Source: Candidatus Zhuqueibacterota bacterium
Lineage (GTDB): Bacteria; Zhuqueibacterota; Zhuqueibacteria; Oceanimicrobiales; Oceanimicrobiaceae
Assembly (NCBI GenBank): GCA_029261995.1
Contig: JAJDAF010000021.1
Span: 1-51,376 of the forward strand
Reading direction: 5' to 3'
Length of the DNA: 51,376 nt
The position numbers and the translations under genes are program-made. Below are positions 16,631 through 25,426 of this stretch, one piece after another; within the stretch, counting starts at the first letter, position 1; every line of letters starts with the position of its first letter. Under the pieces are notes generated by a model that was not told where the DNA came from, made no database searches, and was given only the letters and a program-made list of their open reading frames with translations.

Positions 16631-16740
16631 ATCAGAGTTGTACTCTAAAGTTCACACAAAATGTCCCGGGAGAAAGCAAGCCCGAATGTTTTAATTCTCG
16701 ATTCAAATCTTCCACTTGCCGATGTCCACCACCATAGCAT

Positions 16741-18171
16741 CTATCCCACCAGGACGTTTTCCTGCACGTATTTATAGCGCGGCGCGGATTTGCGACCTTG
16801 CATTGCCAAAGTCAGGGTCAGCGGTCCCAGCCTGCCAATAAACATCAATAGAACGATGAGAATCTTGCCTAGACTACTTAGAGTCGGGGTCAGGCCCGAG
16901 GTTAAACCCACCGTGCCGAACGCGGACACCACCTCGAAAAAATAGTCTATGAAATGCACTTTCTCAAAACTGACATTGGCCCGGCCTTCTGAAAGTAGAA
17001 TCAGGAAGGTGAAGCCAACGACGATCAATGTTGAGAAGAATACCACGGAAATCGCGCGCGAGACCGTTGCTTCCGGGATGCGCCGGTAGAAGACGTTGAC
17101 CCGCTCTTGCATTTTGACTCTCGCGAAAACTGAGCCCATGATGACCATGAATGTGCTGGTTTTGATGCCGCCACCGCATGAGCCGGGCGAAGCGCCGATG
17201 AACATGAGAATGGTGATCAGGAAAAGCGTTGCGCTCGACAGCTCACTGAAGTCGAGCGTGTTGAAGCCGGCGGTGCGGGTGGTCACCGACTGGAACCATG
17301 ACGCAATCAGTCTCTCGCCGAGAGATTTGCCTGCCGGGCTGTGGTTGTACTCGAGAATAAAAATGCCGGCCCAGCCCGCCAGCAATAGTCCAAGCGTGAC
17401 AACCAACACCACCCGAGTGTGGAACATCAGCTTGCGCCACATAAACCGGTTCAGGTTGCGCCGCGCTCTCAGCAGGTCGAAGACCACCACAAAGCCAAGG
17501 CCGCCCAGAATAATCAGGCCGGACAGGACGATGTTGGTGTAAATATCGCCGCGATAGGCTTCGAAGCTGTCAGGAAAAAGTGCGAAGCCGGCATTGCAAA
17601 ATGCTGAGATCGAGTGAAAGGCGCCAAGGTAGAGCGCGCGCTGCAGCGAGTGGTCATGAATGAACCTGAAAAAGAGCAGCAGCGCGCCAATGGCTTCGAT
17701 GATGATGGTCATCCCGAAAACGAGCTTGAGCAGCCGGCCGAGATCCGCCATTGGGTTCTGACTGAAGGTGTCCTGCACAATCTCCCGTTCCGTCAGGCTG
17801 AGTTTGCGTGCGAAGATGTAGATAAAGAAGGTCGAGAGCGTCATGATGCCGAGGCCGCCAATCTGGATCAGCACCAGGATAACGATCTGCCCAAACGTGG
17901 TAAACTTCGTGCCGGTGTCCGCCACCGCCAGGCCGGTGACGCAGGTAGCGGAGGTGGCGGTAAACAGCGCATCTACCACTGACAAACTGGACCCGTTGGT
18001 TGCCCGCGGACTGGCAAGCAGAAAGGTCCCGAGTAAAATGACGGAGAGAAAACTGAGGAGAACGATGCGGGCGGGGTGCAAGTAAATCGTCGATTTCTCG
18101 CGATGGCTCTCCGAGTCTCCGGCGACGCTTTTTCGCGACCGCCTGGTATTTTGAAGTTGGCTTGTGTTCAT
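16741..18171 (-). CDS. trkH: Potassium transporter membrane subunit TrkH/KtrB
   Basis: A 476-residue inner-membrane K+ translocating subunit. Four pore-loop repeats with the selectivity glycine are readable: TSATCVTGLAVAD, SAFCNAGFALFP, TTRTAGFNTLDF and SAFGTVGLTSGL. They are separated by pairs of membrane helices as in the TrkH/KtrB family. The N-terminal 35 residues are polar and cytosolic. Length is family-typical. It is followed by its regulatory partner trkA, and together they import K+ driven by Na+ or H+. Confidence 0.94.
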   Translation of the reverse strand: MNTSQLQNTRRSRKSVAGDSESHREKSTIYLHPARIVLLSFLSVILLGTFLLASPRATNGSSLSVVDALFTATSATCVTGLAVADTGTKFTTFGQIVILVLIQIGGLGIMTLSTFFIYIFARKLSLTEREIVQDTFSQNPMADLGRLLKLVFGMTIIIEAIGALLLFFRFIHDHSLQRALYLGAFHSISAFCNAGFALFPDSFEAYRGDIYTNIVLSGLIILGGLGFVVVFDLLRARRNLNRFMWRKLMFHTRVVLVVTLGLLLAGWAGIFILEYNHSPAGKSLGERLIASWFQSVTTRTAGFNTLDFSELSSATLFLITILMFIGASPGSCGGGIKTSTFMVIMGSVFARVKMQERVNVFYRRIPEATVSRAISVVFFSTLIVVGFTFLILLSEGRANVSFEKVHFIDYFFEVVSAFGTVGLTSGLTPTLSSLGKILIVLLMFIGRLGPLTLTLAMQGRKSAPRYKYVQENVLVG

Positions 18172-18312
18172 GGGTTCAAAATGGTCAGGGAGACGATAGC
18201 AAAAAATGAACAGAATATCAAGCGCGATCTAGAACGCCGGCTAGGCGGCTTGGGTGTGTGGCCAATGCCGGCCGTGGCTTCGCTGCGCCGCTCACCTGTT
18301 AGGCCCAGCGGG

Positions 18313-18603
18313 CTATTGTGTGTCTCGGCTCAACTCGTCGAGGACGTTCTTGCAGCCTTCCGGCTTGAATACGCGTGTGGCGGATGCCGGGTACCGGTCG
18401 AGAAGGTCAACGGCGCGCGGCGGCCGCCGCACCATTTCGCCACCGCAGTTTGGACAGTTAAATTCGAGCTTCTGCGCGCAGGACAGGCAAAATGTACACT
18501 CGAATGAGCAGATGGTCGCCTCCCGGCTTTCTGGCGGCAGGTCTTTGTTGCAGCATTCGCAATTGGTTCGTATTTCGAGAATAACTTTCACCTTTCGAGT
18601 CAT
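18313..18603 (-). CDS. DUF1272 domain protein, cysteine-rich
   Basis: A 96-residue cytosolic protein of the DUF1272 family. The conserved core is present: LEIRTNCECCNKDLPPES, CSFECTFCLSCA and CPNCGGEMVRRPPR. Nine cysteines in CxCC, CxxxCxxC and CxxC arrangements are consistent with a zinc-binding, treble-clef-like fold; that is inference. The C-terminal 30 residues extend beyond the usual domain. Function is unknown. It lies between the Ig-domain lipoprotein gene and trkH on the same strand. Confidence 0.85.
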   Translation of the reverse strand: MTRKVKVILEIRTNCECCNKDLPPESREATICSFECTFCLSCAQKLEFNCPNCGGEMVRRPPRAVDLLDRYPASATRVFKPEGCKNVLDELSRDTQ

Positions 18604-18647
18604 GTTTCCGGCTGCGCGGCTTGGGCGAACGGCGGCAGTCAGACAAG

Positions 18648-20387
18648 CTAATCTTCTTCCTGCTTGCCGTCAAAAGACAGGTCATTGCCTTCGTTTGGCC
18701 AGCGCGCCCGGGCTTTGATTTCTTCTTTGTAAACGAAGAAGCGTTCGGCCGGCACAAAGGGCAAGGCGTGGCCGTGAGAGTATGCGCCATCGCCATCCCG
18801 GTCGCGAAATCCTTCAATTTGGTAAACGCCGGGCAGAATATTTTTGAATTTATAGCTGCCGGGGGCATCAAGAACCAGGTCATAAGCTGGCCCGTCTGGT
18901 TCGCCCTGCCGGGCTTTGAGGTAGATCTTGCCGCTGGCCATCGAATCCTCGTCCGCAATGGTTCCCGAAATAGATGAGAAAGTGTCGGCGTTGACTGCCG
19001 TGAAATTCAGGCTGAGCACGCTGTCCGCACTCGCATTGCCGGCAAGGTCCACGACAGAATCCAATTTGACCGAGACTTGATAACGCATCTTGCTGAGCCA
19101 TGGCTGCTCCGGCGTGAAAACGGCGGATGCTGGCCCGCGCCAGGTGTGTGCTCCCACAATGCTGTTGCTAGCGGAGTCACTGACTGAAAAACCGCGAACA
19201 AACGTTTGCTTCCGCGCGGGCTCATCAAAAACGATGCTGACGGGCGAATTGAGTGCCACTGCTCTGGAGCTGTCCTTTGGCAGCACGCTTCGGATTTGTG
19301 GACGGAACGTGTCTGGCAGCGCGCTGGCCGAAAAAATGTCGCTGTTGTACCCCGGGTCGAGCGGATTTGCGCTCAGATCCGTGAGATTATGAACGGTGAC
19401 CTGGTACTCGGCGCCAGCCGTTTGCGGAGCGGTCGTCAGGTAGATTTCCTGAGCATCGTCAGGGCGCAGGTAGGAGAAGCGAACGGCCAGGCTTTCCGGC
19501 TGTGATTTTGCGGTTGTCACGATTTCGTAGTTTGCCGGAACCGCTGTGGCTTGCTGGGCCAGAGGTTCATCAAAACGCAGGGTCACGCTTGACTTGTTGG
19601 TGGCGGCCACGGAAACCAGACCCGCGCCCAGAGTATCCTGAATCGCGATTCGAAAATTGACACCGCCGACGTCAGTGCTGTCGCTCGGCAGCCAGACGTC
19701 ACTTTGCGGTACGCCGATACCATCGATTCCAACTTCAAAAAAACGATTGTTGTCTTTGTCGCGGATGGCGAAAACGCGGTAGTTTCCAGCCGACAGATTT
19801 GGTAGCTCGAATTTTCCGCCCGCATCGGTCTGAGTGATGTAGGAGGCCGGACTCCTGGCAGGATCGGGGCTCGTGCTGCCCTCAAGAATGTAAGCCCAGA
19901 TCAGTGTTCCCTGCACATTTTCTTGTGAGAAGACCTGGCCGCTGATTCGGCTGTCACTGATCTCGGCGCCTGTTGAAAACGCCAGCGTCTGCGATTGCGC
20001 CAGAGGGTTGCCATGCGAGTCACGCAAATCCGTACCGAGAGTGATAACGTAGGTCCGGTCCGTCTTCAATGAGTCACGGAGCTGGATCCTGAGTGTGCGG
20101 CCTTTCCATTTCAATTCGACGCCATCCTCGCCTGGATCCGGCGCAATGAACAGCGCCTTTTCGAGCGTACGCCGGTCCATGGCTTCGCTGAACTCAAACT
20201 CAACCGTTTGAACTTTGGAAACCCCGGTAGACCGGTTGGCCGGAACCACCGAGAGAACCTCCGGCGGGACTTTATCCACCGGCCCGCCCGTGGGGCTAAC
20301 CTGGCGCGCGCAGCCGTACAGCAGCAGGCCGAGCAAGCCTATTGTCACCAAGCGCCAGGCCGTGCCGGCGTCGAGTTTTCTCCTCAA
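18648..20387 (-). CDS. Lipoprotein with bacterial Ig-like (Big_5) domains
   Basis: A 579-residue surface or periplasmic lipoprotein. The lipobox is LLLYGC (Cys about 26), followed by SPTGGPVDKVPPEVLSVVPA, the hallmark opening of the Bacteroidetes-type Ig-like SbsA/Big_5 protein. At least three such domains can be read (TGVSKVQTVEFEFSEAMDRR; KSSVTLRFDEPLAQQA; NSPVSIVFDEPARKQ), with a carboxypeptidase-regulatory-like segment (SGQVFSQEN...GKFELPNLSAGNYRVF) between the first two and a final similar segment (GSYKFKNILPGVYQIEGF). The role is probably structural or adhesive. It is conserved in FCB bacteria and supports that affiliation. Confidence 0.85.
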   Translation of the reverse strand: MRRKLDAGTAWRLVTIGLLGLLLYGCARQVSPTGGPVDKVPPEVLSVVPANRSTGVSKVQTVEFEFSEAMDRRTLEKALFIAPDPGEDGVELKWKGRTLRIQLRDSLKTDRTYVITLGTDLRDSHGNPLAQSQTLAFSTGAEISDSRISGQVFSQENVQGTLIWAYILEGSTSPDPARSPASYITQTDAGGKFELPNLSAGNYRVFAIRDKDNNRFFEVGIDGIGVPQSDVWLPSDSTDVGGVNFRIAIQDTLGAGLVSVAATNKSSVTLRFDEPLAQQATAVPANYEIVTTAKSQPESLAVRFSYLRPDDAQEIYLTTAPQTAGAEYQVTVHNLTDLSANPLDPGYNSDIFSASALPDTFRPQIRSVLPKDSSRAVALNSPVSIVFDEPARKQTFVRGFSVSDSASNSIVGAHTWRGPASAVFTPEQPWLSKMRYQVSVKLDSVVDLAGNASADSVLSLNFTAVNADTFSSISGTIADEDSMASGKIYLKARQGEPDGPAYDLVLDAPGSYKFKNILPGVYQIEGFRDRDGDGAYSHGHALPFVPAERFFVYKEEIKARARWPNEGNDLSFDGKQEED

Positions 20388-20454
20388 TTGCTCCTCTCGC
20401 AGGTTGCGGAAATGAAAGTCACGTCTTCTCAGTGAGTACAGCGCAAGTAGCCCG

Positions 20455-21189
20455 TCATGGCGCAGGTAGCAATGTCGATAGCGTCACGAATTCGAAACCG
20501 CGGTCGCGCAGGCGCGGGATGAGTTGTTCCACGGCCCGGACCGTCTGACTGCGGTCAACATTCTTGGTGTTGCCGCCGTCGTGGAGAATGATAATTGAGC
20601 CGTTGCGCACCCGTCTCATTACCCGGCCGACAATCTTTTCCGCGCCTGGCAGGTGAGGGTCGCGCGGGTAGACATCGCCTACCACAGTCTCATAGCCGGT
20701 CTGCTGGATGATGTCGAGCACCCGTCGGGAAAATAATCCCATCGGCGGCCGCAGGAACCTCGGTTTGTGGCGATTCAGACTGCGCAGCAAGTGGTCGGTT
20801 TTGTTGATTTCAAGGACCATGTCCAGGTCGTTGAGGTGCCACATGAGCGGATGGGTAAAAGTATGATTGGCGAGTTCATGGCCGGCGGCCACCATTTGAC
20901 CTGCGAGCTGCATCTGCTGTTCCACGTACTGGCCAATGACAAAGAAGGTAGCTTTGACGTTCGTCTTCTCAAGAATTTCGAGCAAGCGCGGCGTGTATTC
21001 CGGCTGCGGACCATCGTCAAAGGTCAGGGCGATTTGAGGCTTACCTGAGAAGGCGCGCCAGTGAATGCGGTCGCTGACTTTCGGGCCGAGGCGTTCGACG
21101 CCAACGAAATGGCTCAGATCACCCAGGATGGATTGCAGGGTGACATTGTCAAAAGTGTTTTTCAACTTTGCGATGATGTTCTCCTTCAA
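20455..21189 (-). CDS. Polysaccharide deacetylase (NodB domain)
   Basis: A 244-residue carbohydrate esterase family 4 enzyme that removes acetyl groups from N-acetylglucosamine-containing polymers such as peptidoglycan. NodB motifs are visible: TFDDGP (catalytic Asp and metal Asp), HELANHTFTHP (metal His pair, H-x3-H), RFLRPPMGLFS (RPPxG), and the terminal IIILHDGG. There is no signal peptide, so the protein is either cytosolic or N-terminally anchored by an unclear sequence. It starts 18 bases after the stop of the PlsC-like acyltransferase gene, suggesting one operon. Confidence 0.9.
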   Translation of the reverse strand: MKENIIAKLKNTFDNVTLQSILGDLSHFVGVERLGPKVSDRIHWRAFSGKPQIALTFDDGPQPEYTPRLLEILEKTNVKATFFVIGQYVEQQMQLAGQMVAAGHELANHTFTHPLMWHLNDLDMVLEINKTDHLLRSLNRHKPRFLRPPMGLFSRRVLDIIQQTGYETVVGDVYPRDPHLPGAEKIVGRVMRRVRNGSIIILHDGGNTKNVDRSQTVRAVEQLIPRLRDRGFEFVTLSTLLPAP

Positions 21190-21207
21190 GTTACTTTGTA
21201 GCTGACG

Positions 21208-22620
21208 CTATGCCTTCGCCGCTGACCGTCGTGTCGCTGTCAGGTACTCGTCGCGCAGATCATTCAGATTGGAAATCAGCCTGCGCCGTTCCAGCCGCAT
21301 CTTGTTGAACATCTGCTTGTTGGTAAACAGAAAAAAAGTCAGGCTGATGCGTTCCTGCTCTTCACGCACCACTCTGAGAAAGGCGAGCGCAAAAAAACCG
21401 CTCAGAGGTAGCGAGGCAAAGTAGACCGCCGCCCAGAGTTCTCCCGCGAGCAGCCAGACCAGCGAGGTTTGCAGTGTGTAAAAGAAAAGAAAAGCGAGGC
21501 CTCCGCCAATGAGTAGCGCCGATAGTATTTTTGTGCGTTCGTCCACGAATTTTTTTGCGGCATTTTCGGCAATTGCGTAAGGCAGGAGGTTGTTGATGAT
21601 GCCGTAGGCGGCAATCGGCAGCGCCGCCAACGATTTGCCAAAGCTCACGGCACTCTTCAGAAAGAGCTGCCGGGATGTGACCTTCTCTTTCAACATCGCG
21701 TCTTTGAGATGTAGTTTCTTGAGTTTGCGCTTGTAGGACTCGATGCGTGCCCGAATCGCCCGCAGCTTTTCCGGGTCATGCGAGTAGTAGTGTTGAACAC
21801 AGTCCGCGATTTTTTGAGTCAGAAAGAATTCGGCCATTGTCGCTTTTGACGCGTGACTCAAGCCAATGGTATCGGCAGCCAGTTCTTCACGATAGAGATG
21901 GTCGATATCGCTGACCAGTTCATCCAAATCTTCATGTTCGATGTTAACAGTAATCTTCTGCAAGCGTTTTTGGATGGTTTCGGTGAGCGCTTGCACCGTC
22001 GCGGGATTGTCGTCTTCGTTCTGCCTGAAGAAATCGGCAAGCTGGATGGGAGCGCCAACATTCACCAGCACCCGGCTGCGGAAACGGTGGCGTGAAAAAA
22101 AATAGAGCCCCACGGGCAGTACGGTGAGCCCGAGTTTGTATCCGGTCCGGCGCTCTGCTTCCAGGATGATGCGTGCCGCGCCGGTCTTCAGTTTCTTGAC
22201 CCGCCGCAGCATGTCACTGGTTCCTTCCGGGAAAATACCAATGGTTTCGCCACTTTCAAGCGCCTCAAAACAAGCTTGAAACATCGAAACATTCTGCTCC
22301 ATCTTGTCGGGCGCATCTTCGCGGCGATAGACTGGAATGACCCCTGTGCTGCGCAGGAACCAGGTCTTGAGCGCGCTGGAGAATAGTCCGGCGTGCCCGA
22401 TGTAGTTGACTTTGCGCCGGGTGACCACGCCGATAACGAGTGCGTCCATGATCGAGTTCGGGTGGTTGGCTACGAACACCACCGGGCCGGTCGCGGGTAC
22501 ATGCTCGCCGTGGCGCAACTCGATTTTACGAAAGAAAACCGCCATGGCGAGCGAGATAACCGCCCGTACCAGGCGATAAAGAGCGGGTTTGGATTCGGTT
22601 TGCTGATTCTGGGCTGTCAC
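21208..22620 (-). CDS. PlsC-like lysophospholipid acyltransferase
   Basis: A 470-residue membrane acyltransferase of the 1-acyl-sn-glycerol-3-phosphate acyltransferase superfamily. Motif I is FVANHPNSIMD (NHX4D), motif II VIPVYRRED, motif III GIFPEGTS (FPEG) and motif IV TVLPVGLYF. The acyltransferase domain fills residues 1-220. The C-terminal half contains two to three membrane helices (ILSALLIGGGLAFLFFY, WLLAGELWAAVYFASLPLSG) and a coiled basic tail, an arrangement seen in large PlsC relatives of unknown specificity. It is transcribed away from the alkyltransferase-like gene, with 90 bases between them for two promoters. Confidence 0.88.
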   Translation of the reverse strand: MTAQNQQTESKPALYRLVRAVISLAMAVFFRKIELRHGEHVPATGPVVFVANHPNSIMDALVIGVVTRRKVNYIGHAGLFSSALKTWFLRSTGVIPVYRREDAPDKMEQNVSMFQACFEALESGETIGIFPEGTSDMLRRVKKLKTGAARIILEAERRTGYKLGLTVLPVGLYFFSRHRFRSRVLVNVGAPIQLADFFRQNEDDNPATVQALTETIQKRLQKITVNIEHEDLDELVSDIDHLYREELAADTIGLSHASKATMAEFFLTQKIADCVQHYYSHDPEKLRAIRARIESYKRKLKKLHLKDAMLKEKVTSRQLFLKSAVSFGKSLAALPIAAYGIINNLLPYAIAENAAKKFVDERTKILSALLIGGGLAFLFFYTLQTSLVWLLAGELWAAVYFASLPLSGFFALAFLRVVREEQERISLTFFLFTNKQMFNKMRLERRRLISNLNDLRDEYLTATRRSAAKA

Positions 22621-22710
22621 GAACGAATATGCCGGAATGCTACTGCGTCCATCAAAAGGGTCTCTGAATTTGAGTGGATTCTTGTGAAGAAGATATTAAA
22701 TTAGACCAGA

Positions 22711-23028
22711 ATGTCAAGCCAGCTATTCCACAGAATTTATGAAATCGTCCTGAGAATTCCAAAGGGAAAGGTCGCGACCTACGGCCAGATTGCCCGCCTT
22801 GCCGGCAACAACAGAGCGGCCCGAACCGTGGGCTGGGTTTTGCATGCCCTGCCTGATGAGTCGCCGGCGCCCTGGCACCGCGTCATCAATCGCAGCGGCC
22901 GCAGTTCGTTTCCGGAGGCGGCGAAACGCAGCCTGCAGCGGGCGTTGCTGGAACAGGAGGGGGTTGTGTTTGATGAAAACGGCGTCGTAGATTTGGCGGT
23001 TTTTCAGTGGGACGGGGCTGAGAGTTAG
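22711..23028 (+). CDS. Alkyltransferase-like protein (ATL), MGMT family
   Basis: A 105-residue protein that matches only the DNA-binding and active-site domain of O6-methylguanine-DNA methyltransferase (IPKGKVATYGQIARLAG, then the helix-turn-helix ARTVGWVLHALP). The acceptor cysteine of the PCHR motif is replaced by tryptophan (PWHRVINRSGR). Known ATL proteins with this substitution bind O6-alkylguanine without repairing it and hand the lesion to nucleotide excision repair. Length is usual for ATLs. The start sits at the beginning of family similarity. Its 3' end runs into a GAATTACGAATT repeat block. Confidence 0.9.
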   Translation: MSSQLFHRIYEIVLRIPKGKVATYGQIARLAGNNRAARTVGWVLHALPDESPAPWHRVINRSGRSSFPEAAKRSLQRALLEQEGVVFDENGVVDLAVFQWDGAES

Positions 23029-23112
23029 GAATTACGAATTACGAATTGAACTGGAAGAGAGCCAAGCTTCGTTCCAAACTCTTAATTCGTAACTTCTAAT
23101 TCACAATTCAAT
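23029..23112. repeat. GAATTACGAATT-type inverted repeat between convergent genes
   Basis: Left arm GAATTACGAATTACGAATTG (from 23031) and right arm ending at about 23112, whose reverse complement contains GAAGTTACGAATTAAGAG. The two enclose a short unique centre and can form a long imperfect hairpin at the junction of two convergent genes, so it could act as a bidirectional terminator. The right arm supplies the last codons of the RNA methyltransferase gene. Related runs occur near 9270 and 35037. Confidence 0.6.
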
Positions 23113-24537
23113 TCTCCACGCTTTCGGAAACTGGCTGATCAGCTCTCCTGCCTCGCCGCGCGAGTAGAAAATGCCGACGCCCAGAAACATGCCATCGTAT
23201 TTCACAAACACATAGCCTTCCGTTTCGAAGTTTGAGATTTGGTCCGGGGAAGCAGCGCAGGTGGCGCCGCTGAGATAGGCCTCTGCCTGCTCTTGAGTGG
23301 CTTGCAGAATATGTTTGCCGGCAGCCGGACCGAGGAGCTGCGCCGCTGAGGTCGTCGGCTTCTTGTGCTTCATGTTGATGTGAATCAGCGGCAAGCCGAC
23401 CGTTTCGAGCCGCGGATGGCGCGGCAAGTCATGTTCTTTGCGCAGTAGCGAGGCGACCTTGGAGTTGGTCCGGAATATCTCGAATGGCTCGAGTGCCGCC
23501 TGCTCGATGCCAAACCGGTCCTGAATTAATTGGCGCAGAGGTTCGACATCGACCTTTCGGACTCTTGTTTCAAAGTCGGGGCGCCAGGGCGCCGAAGTCC
23601 GGGAAAAATCCTTGCGGGCATCCTCGGTCTTTTCGAGCAGCGCCACAAAGAAACCGCCCGTGTCGTTTTGGTGCGGATAGACGCGGAGTGTATTTTCCAT
23701 CTCCTCGCGAAACCGAGTGTCCTGCCAGCTTGTGAGTCCCGGCGACCAGGTAAATCCGGGAACGGAGCAGGGCAGGATTCTCGCCCGAATCTTTGGCGCC
23801 ACTGCCGCAAGCGCGGCTTCGACGACAGCTTCATTTTCTTCCGGCGCGTAGGTGCATGTGGCATACGCGATTCGTCCTCCGGGCTTGCAGAGTTGCAACG
23901 CCCGGATCAGTAGCGCGGTTTGGGTGCGCGTCACTTTCAATGAATAGGTGTTTTCGTCGAGTTCAAGCAGCTCGGGATTTTTGCGTGAAGTGCCCTCGCA
24001 GGAACACACGACATCCGCCATGACGCGGTCGAACTGCCAGGGCTGTTTCGGAAATGCCGTGCCGTCAGAAATGGTGGTCGTGACGTTCGCCAGGCCGAGC
24101 CGGTTGATGACTTGCCGGAGAGGCTGCATCCGTTTGCGATTGACTTCGTTGGCCACGACCATTCCGGTGTTCTGCATCATCAGGGCCATCTGCGCCGTTT
24201 TGTTGCCAGGAGCCGCGCACAGTTCGAGCACGCGTTCTCCCGGTTCCGGTCGCAGCAGGTGTGCCGGCAGCATGGCGACTTCCTCCTGCACGTGGTAGAG
24301 ACCCGCCCAGTATTCAGCCCGTCGACCGGTGGCGAATTCCGGCGCAAGCTTGCAGGCGCCGGGGTACCACTGAATCTGTTCGAGATTTGTCCCATCCCGC
24401 CTGAGGCGAGCTTCCAATTCGCCGGGCTGTGTGCGACCCGGGTGTCGCCAGATGCAGGTCGGGAGAGGCGTGCGGCAAGCGTCGGCGAAGGCGCTCCAGT
24501 TATCGATGATGTCTTTGTAGCGATTGAGGATGCTCAT
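23101..24537 (-). CDS. RsmB/NOP-family RNA (cytosine-C5) methyltransferase, RsmF-like
   Basis: A 478-residue SAM-dependent RNA m5C methyltransferase. Motif I is LELCAAPGNKTAQMA, the acidic motif VANEVNRKR, motif IV MADVVCSCEGTSRKNP and motif VI AYATCTYAPEENE, which holds the catalytic cysteine of this family. Motif IV normally reads DAPCSGEG; here the Pro before the Cys is Val and Gly is Cys. The C-terminal third (after about residue 315: HINMKHKKPTTSAAQLLG) matches the RsmF-type C-terminal domain. The target is probably 16S rRNA, by family. Its end overlaps an intergenic repeat, so the last few residues may be acquired. Confidence 0.87.
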   Translation of the reverse strand: MSILNRYKDIIDNWSAFADACRTPLPTCIWRHPGRTQPGELEARLRRDGTNLEQIQWYPGACKLAPEFATGRRAEYWAGLYHVQEEVAMLPAHLLRPEPGERVLELCAAPGNKTAQMALMMQNTGMVVANEVNRKRMQPLRQVINRLGLANVTTTISDGTAFPKQPWQFDRVMADVVCSCEGTSRKNPELLELDENTYSLKVTRTQTALLIRALQLCKPGGRIAYATCTYAPEENEAVVEAALAAVAPKIRARILPCSVPGFTWSPGLTSWQDTRFREEMENTLRVYPHQNDTGGFFVALLEKTEDARKDFSRTSAPWRPDFETRVRKVDVEPLRQLIQDRFGIEQAALEPFEIFRTNSKVASLLRKEHDLPRHPRLETVGLPLIHINMKHKKPTTSAAQLLGPAAGKHILQATQEQAEAYLSGATCAASPDQISNFETEGYVFVKYDGMFLGVGIFYSRGEAGELISQFPKAWRIEL

Positions 24538-24568
24538 GTGTTTGGCAGTGCCGGTCGTTGTTTGAAGA

Positions 24569-24660
24569 ATGAAGGTAGAGGATGGAAGATAGCGAATTGA
24601 CGGTTATCCTACTGCGTGTCTGCCACCCTCAATCTTCTATCCACCATCTTCTATCCTCTC
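24569..24660. repeat. GATGGAAGATAG-type low-complexity inverted repeat
   Basis: A purine-rich arm (AGAGGATGGAAGATAG, about 24577-24592) is matched by a complementary pyrimidine-rich arm (CTATCCACCATCTTCTATCC, about 24638-24657) in the gap between the DUF2461 gene and the RNA methyltransferase gene. A similar arrangement occurs at 29716-29791. Confidence 0.55.
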
Positions 24661-24666
24661 GCCGTT

Positions 24667-25359
24667 TCAAAGTCTCTCCGTCAACTCAACCAGCCACCGA
24701 TGCACCGGCGCCATTTTTTCGAATCGTTCGAAGCAGAAGTCAAGAATTTTGGATGAAGAGAGCGCGTTCGGGATTGCTGAGCGGGTGCCGACGGTCAGGC
24801 CATTGTGCAGCAGGTACGCCGAATACTCGTGTTCCGGATCGAAGCCGCGGGGCGTTTTCTTGTAGTGCATGCCGCCGATATCGAAGCCGGATTGCTTCGC
24901 CTCCAGAATGGCCTTGACCAGCCGGGATCCGTGTTTCGGGTGAACAACAGAGTCGCGGTATTCCGCCAGGTGGGGTTTTGGAAACATGTAGATGCCGCAG
25001 CCGACCATCAGGTCCGGCGGCTCCAGGTGGAAGTAGAAGCACGAGCATTCCATCCGTTTGCGCACGCCTTCCCAGAACATGATGCCCAGGTGAGTTTTGA
25101 ACGGTGTTTTGTCAGGACTGAAACGCGTGTCGCGATGAATTTTGAACAGCGATTTGTTGACTCGTGGGTCGGCATTCACTTCCGGCGCGATGGTCTTGAG
25201 GCGCTGACCCATGACCGCCACAAACTCTCGCGCCGGCGCCATCACGGATTCATCAAACCATTCGCGGTTTTTCTCGAACCAGATTTTGTCATTGTTCCGC
25301 GTCAACTCCGAGTAGAACTCTACGCAATCCTTCGGAAAACCATTGAACTGACATTGCAT
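24667..25359 (-). CDS. DUF2461 domain protein
   Basis: A 230-residue cytosolic protein of the DUF2461 (TIGR02453) family. Conserved parts are NNDKIWFEKNREWFDESV (N-terminal helix), NKSLFKIHRDTRFSPDKTP and KTHLGIMFWEG, then FYFHLEPPDLMVGCGIYMFP. Full family length. Function is not known. It lies 67 bases downstream of the ddl gene on the same strand, with a CCGGTCTCC-type repeat in the gap. Confidence 0.88.
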   Translation of the reverse strand: MQCQFNGFPKDCVEFYSELTRNNDKIWFEKNREWFDESVMAPAREFVAVMGQRLKTIAPEVNADPRVNKSLFKIHRDTRFSPDKTPFKTHLGIMFWEGVRKRMECSCFYFHLEPPDLMVGCGIYMFPKPHLAEYRDSVVHPKHGSRLVKAILEAKQSGFDIGGMHYKKTPRGFDPEHEYSAYLLHNGLTVGTRSAIPNALSSSKILDFCFERFEKMAPVHRWLVELTERL

Positions 25360-25398
25360 CGTTTCCCTCCAATCTGATAGTACTCCGCCGCCACTTTT

Positions 25399-25422
25399 CC
25401 GGTCTCCGGCCTCCGGTCTCCG
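25399..25422. repeat. Short CCGGTCTCCGG tandem repeat
   Basis: Three imperfect copies of an 8-9-base unit (CCGGTCTCC, GGCCTCC, GGTCTCCG) lie just past the ddl stop. Low complexity, non-coding, and of the same gap-filling character as the other intergenic repeats. Confidence 0.4.
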
Positions 25423-25426
25423 TTTT

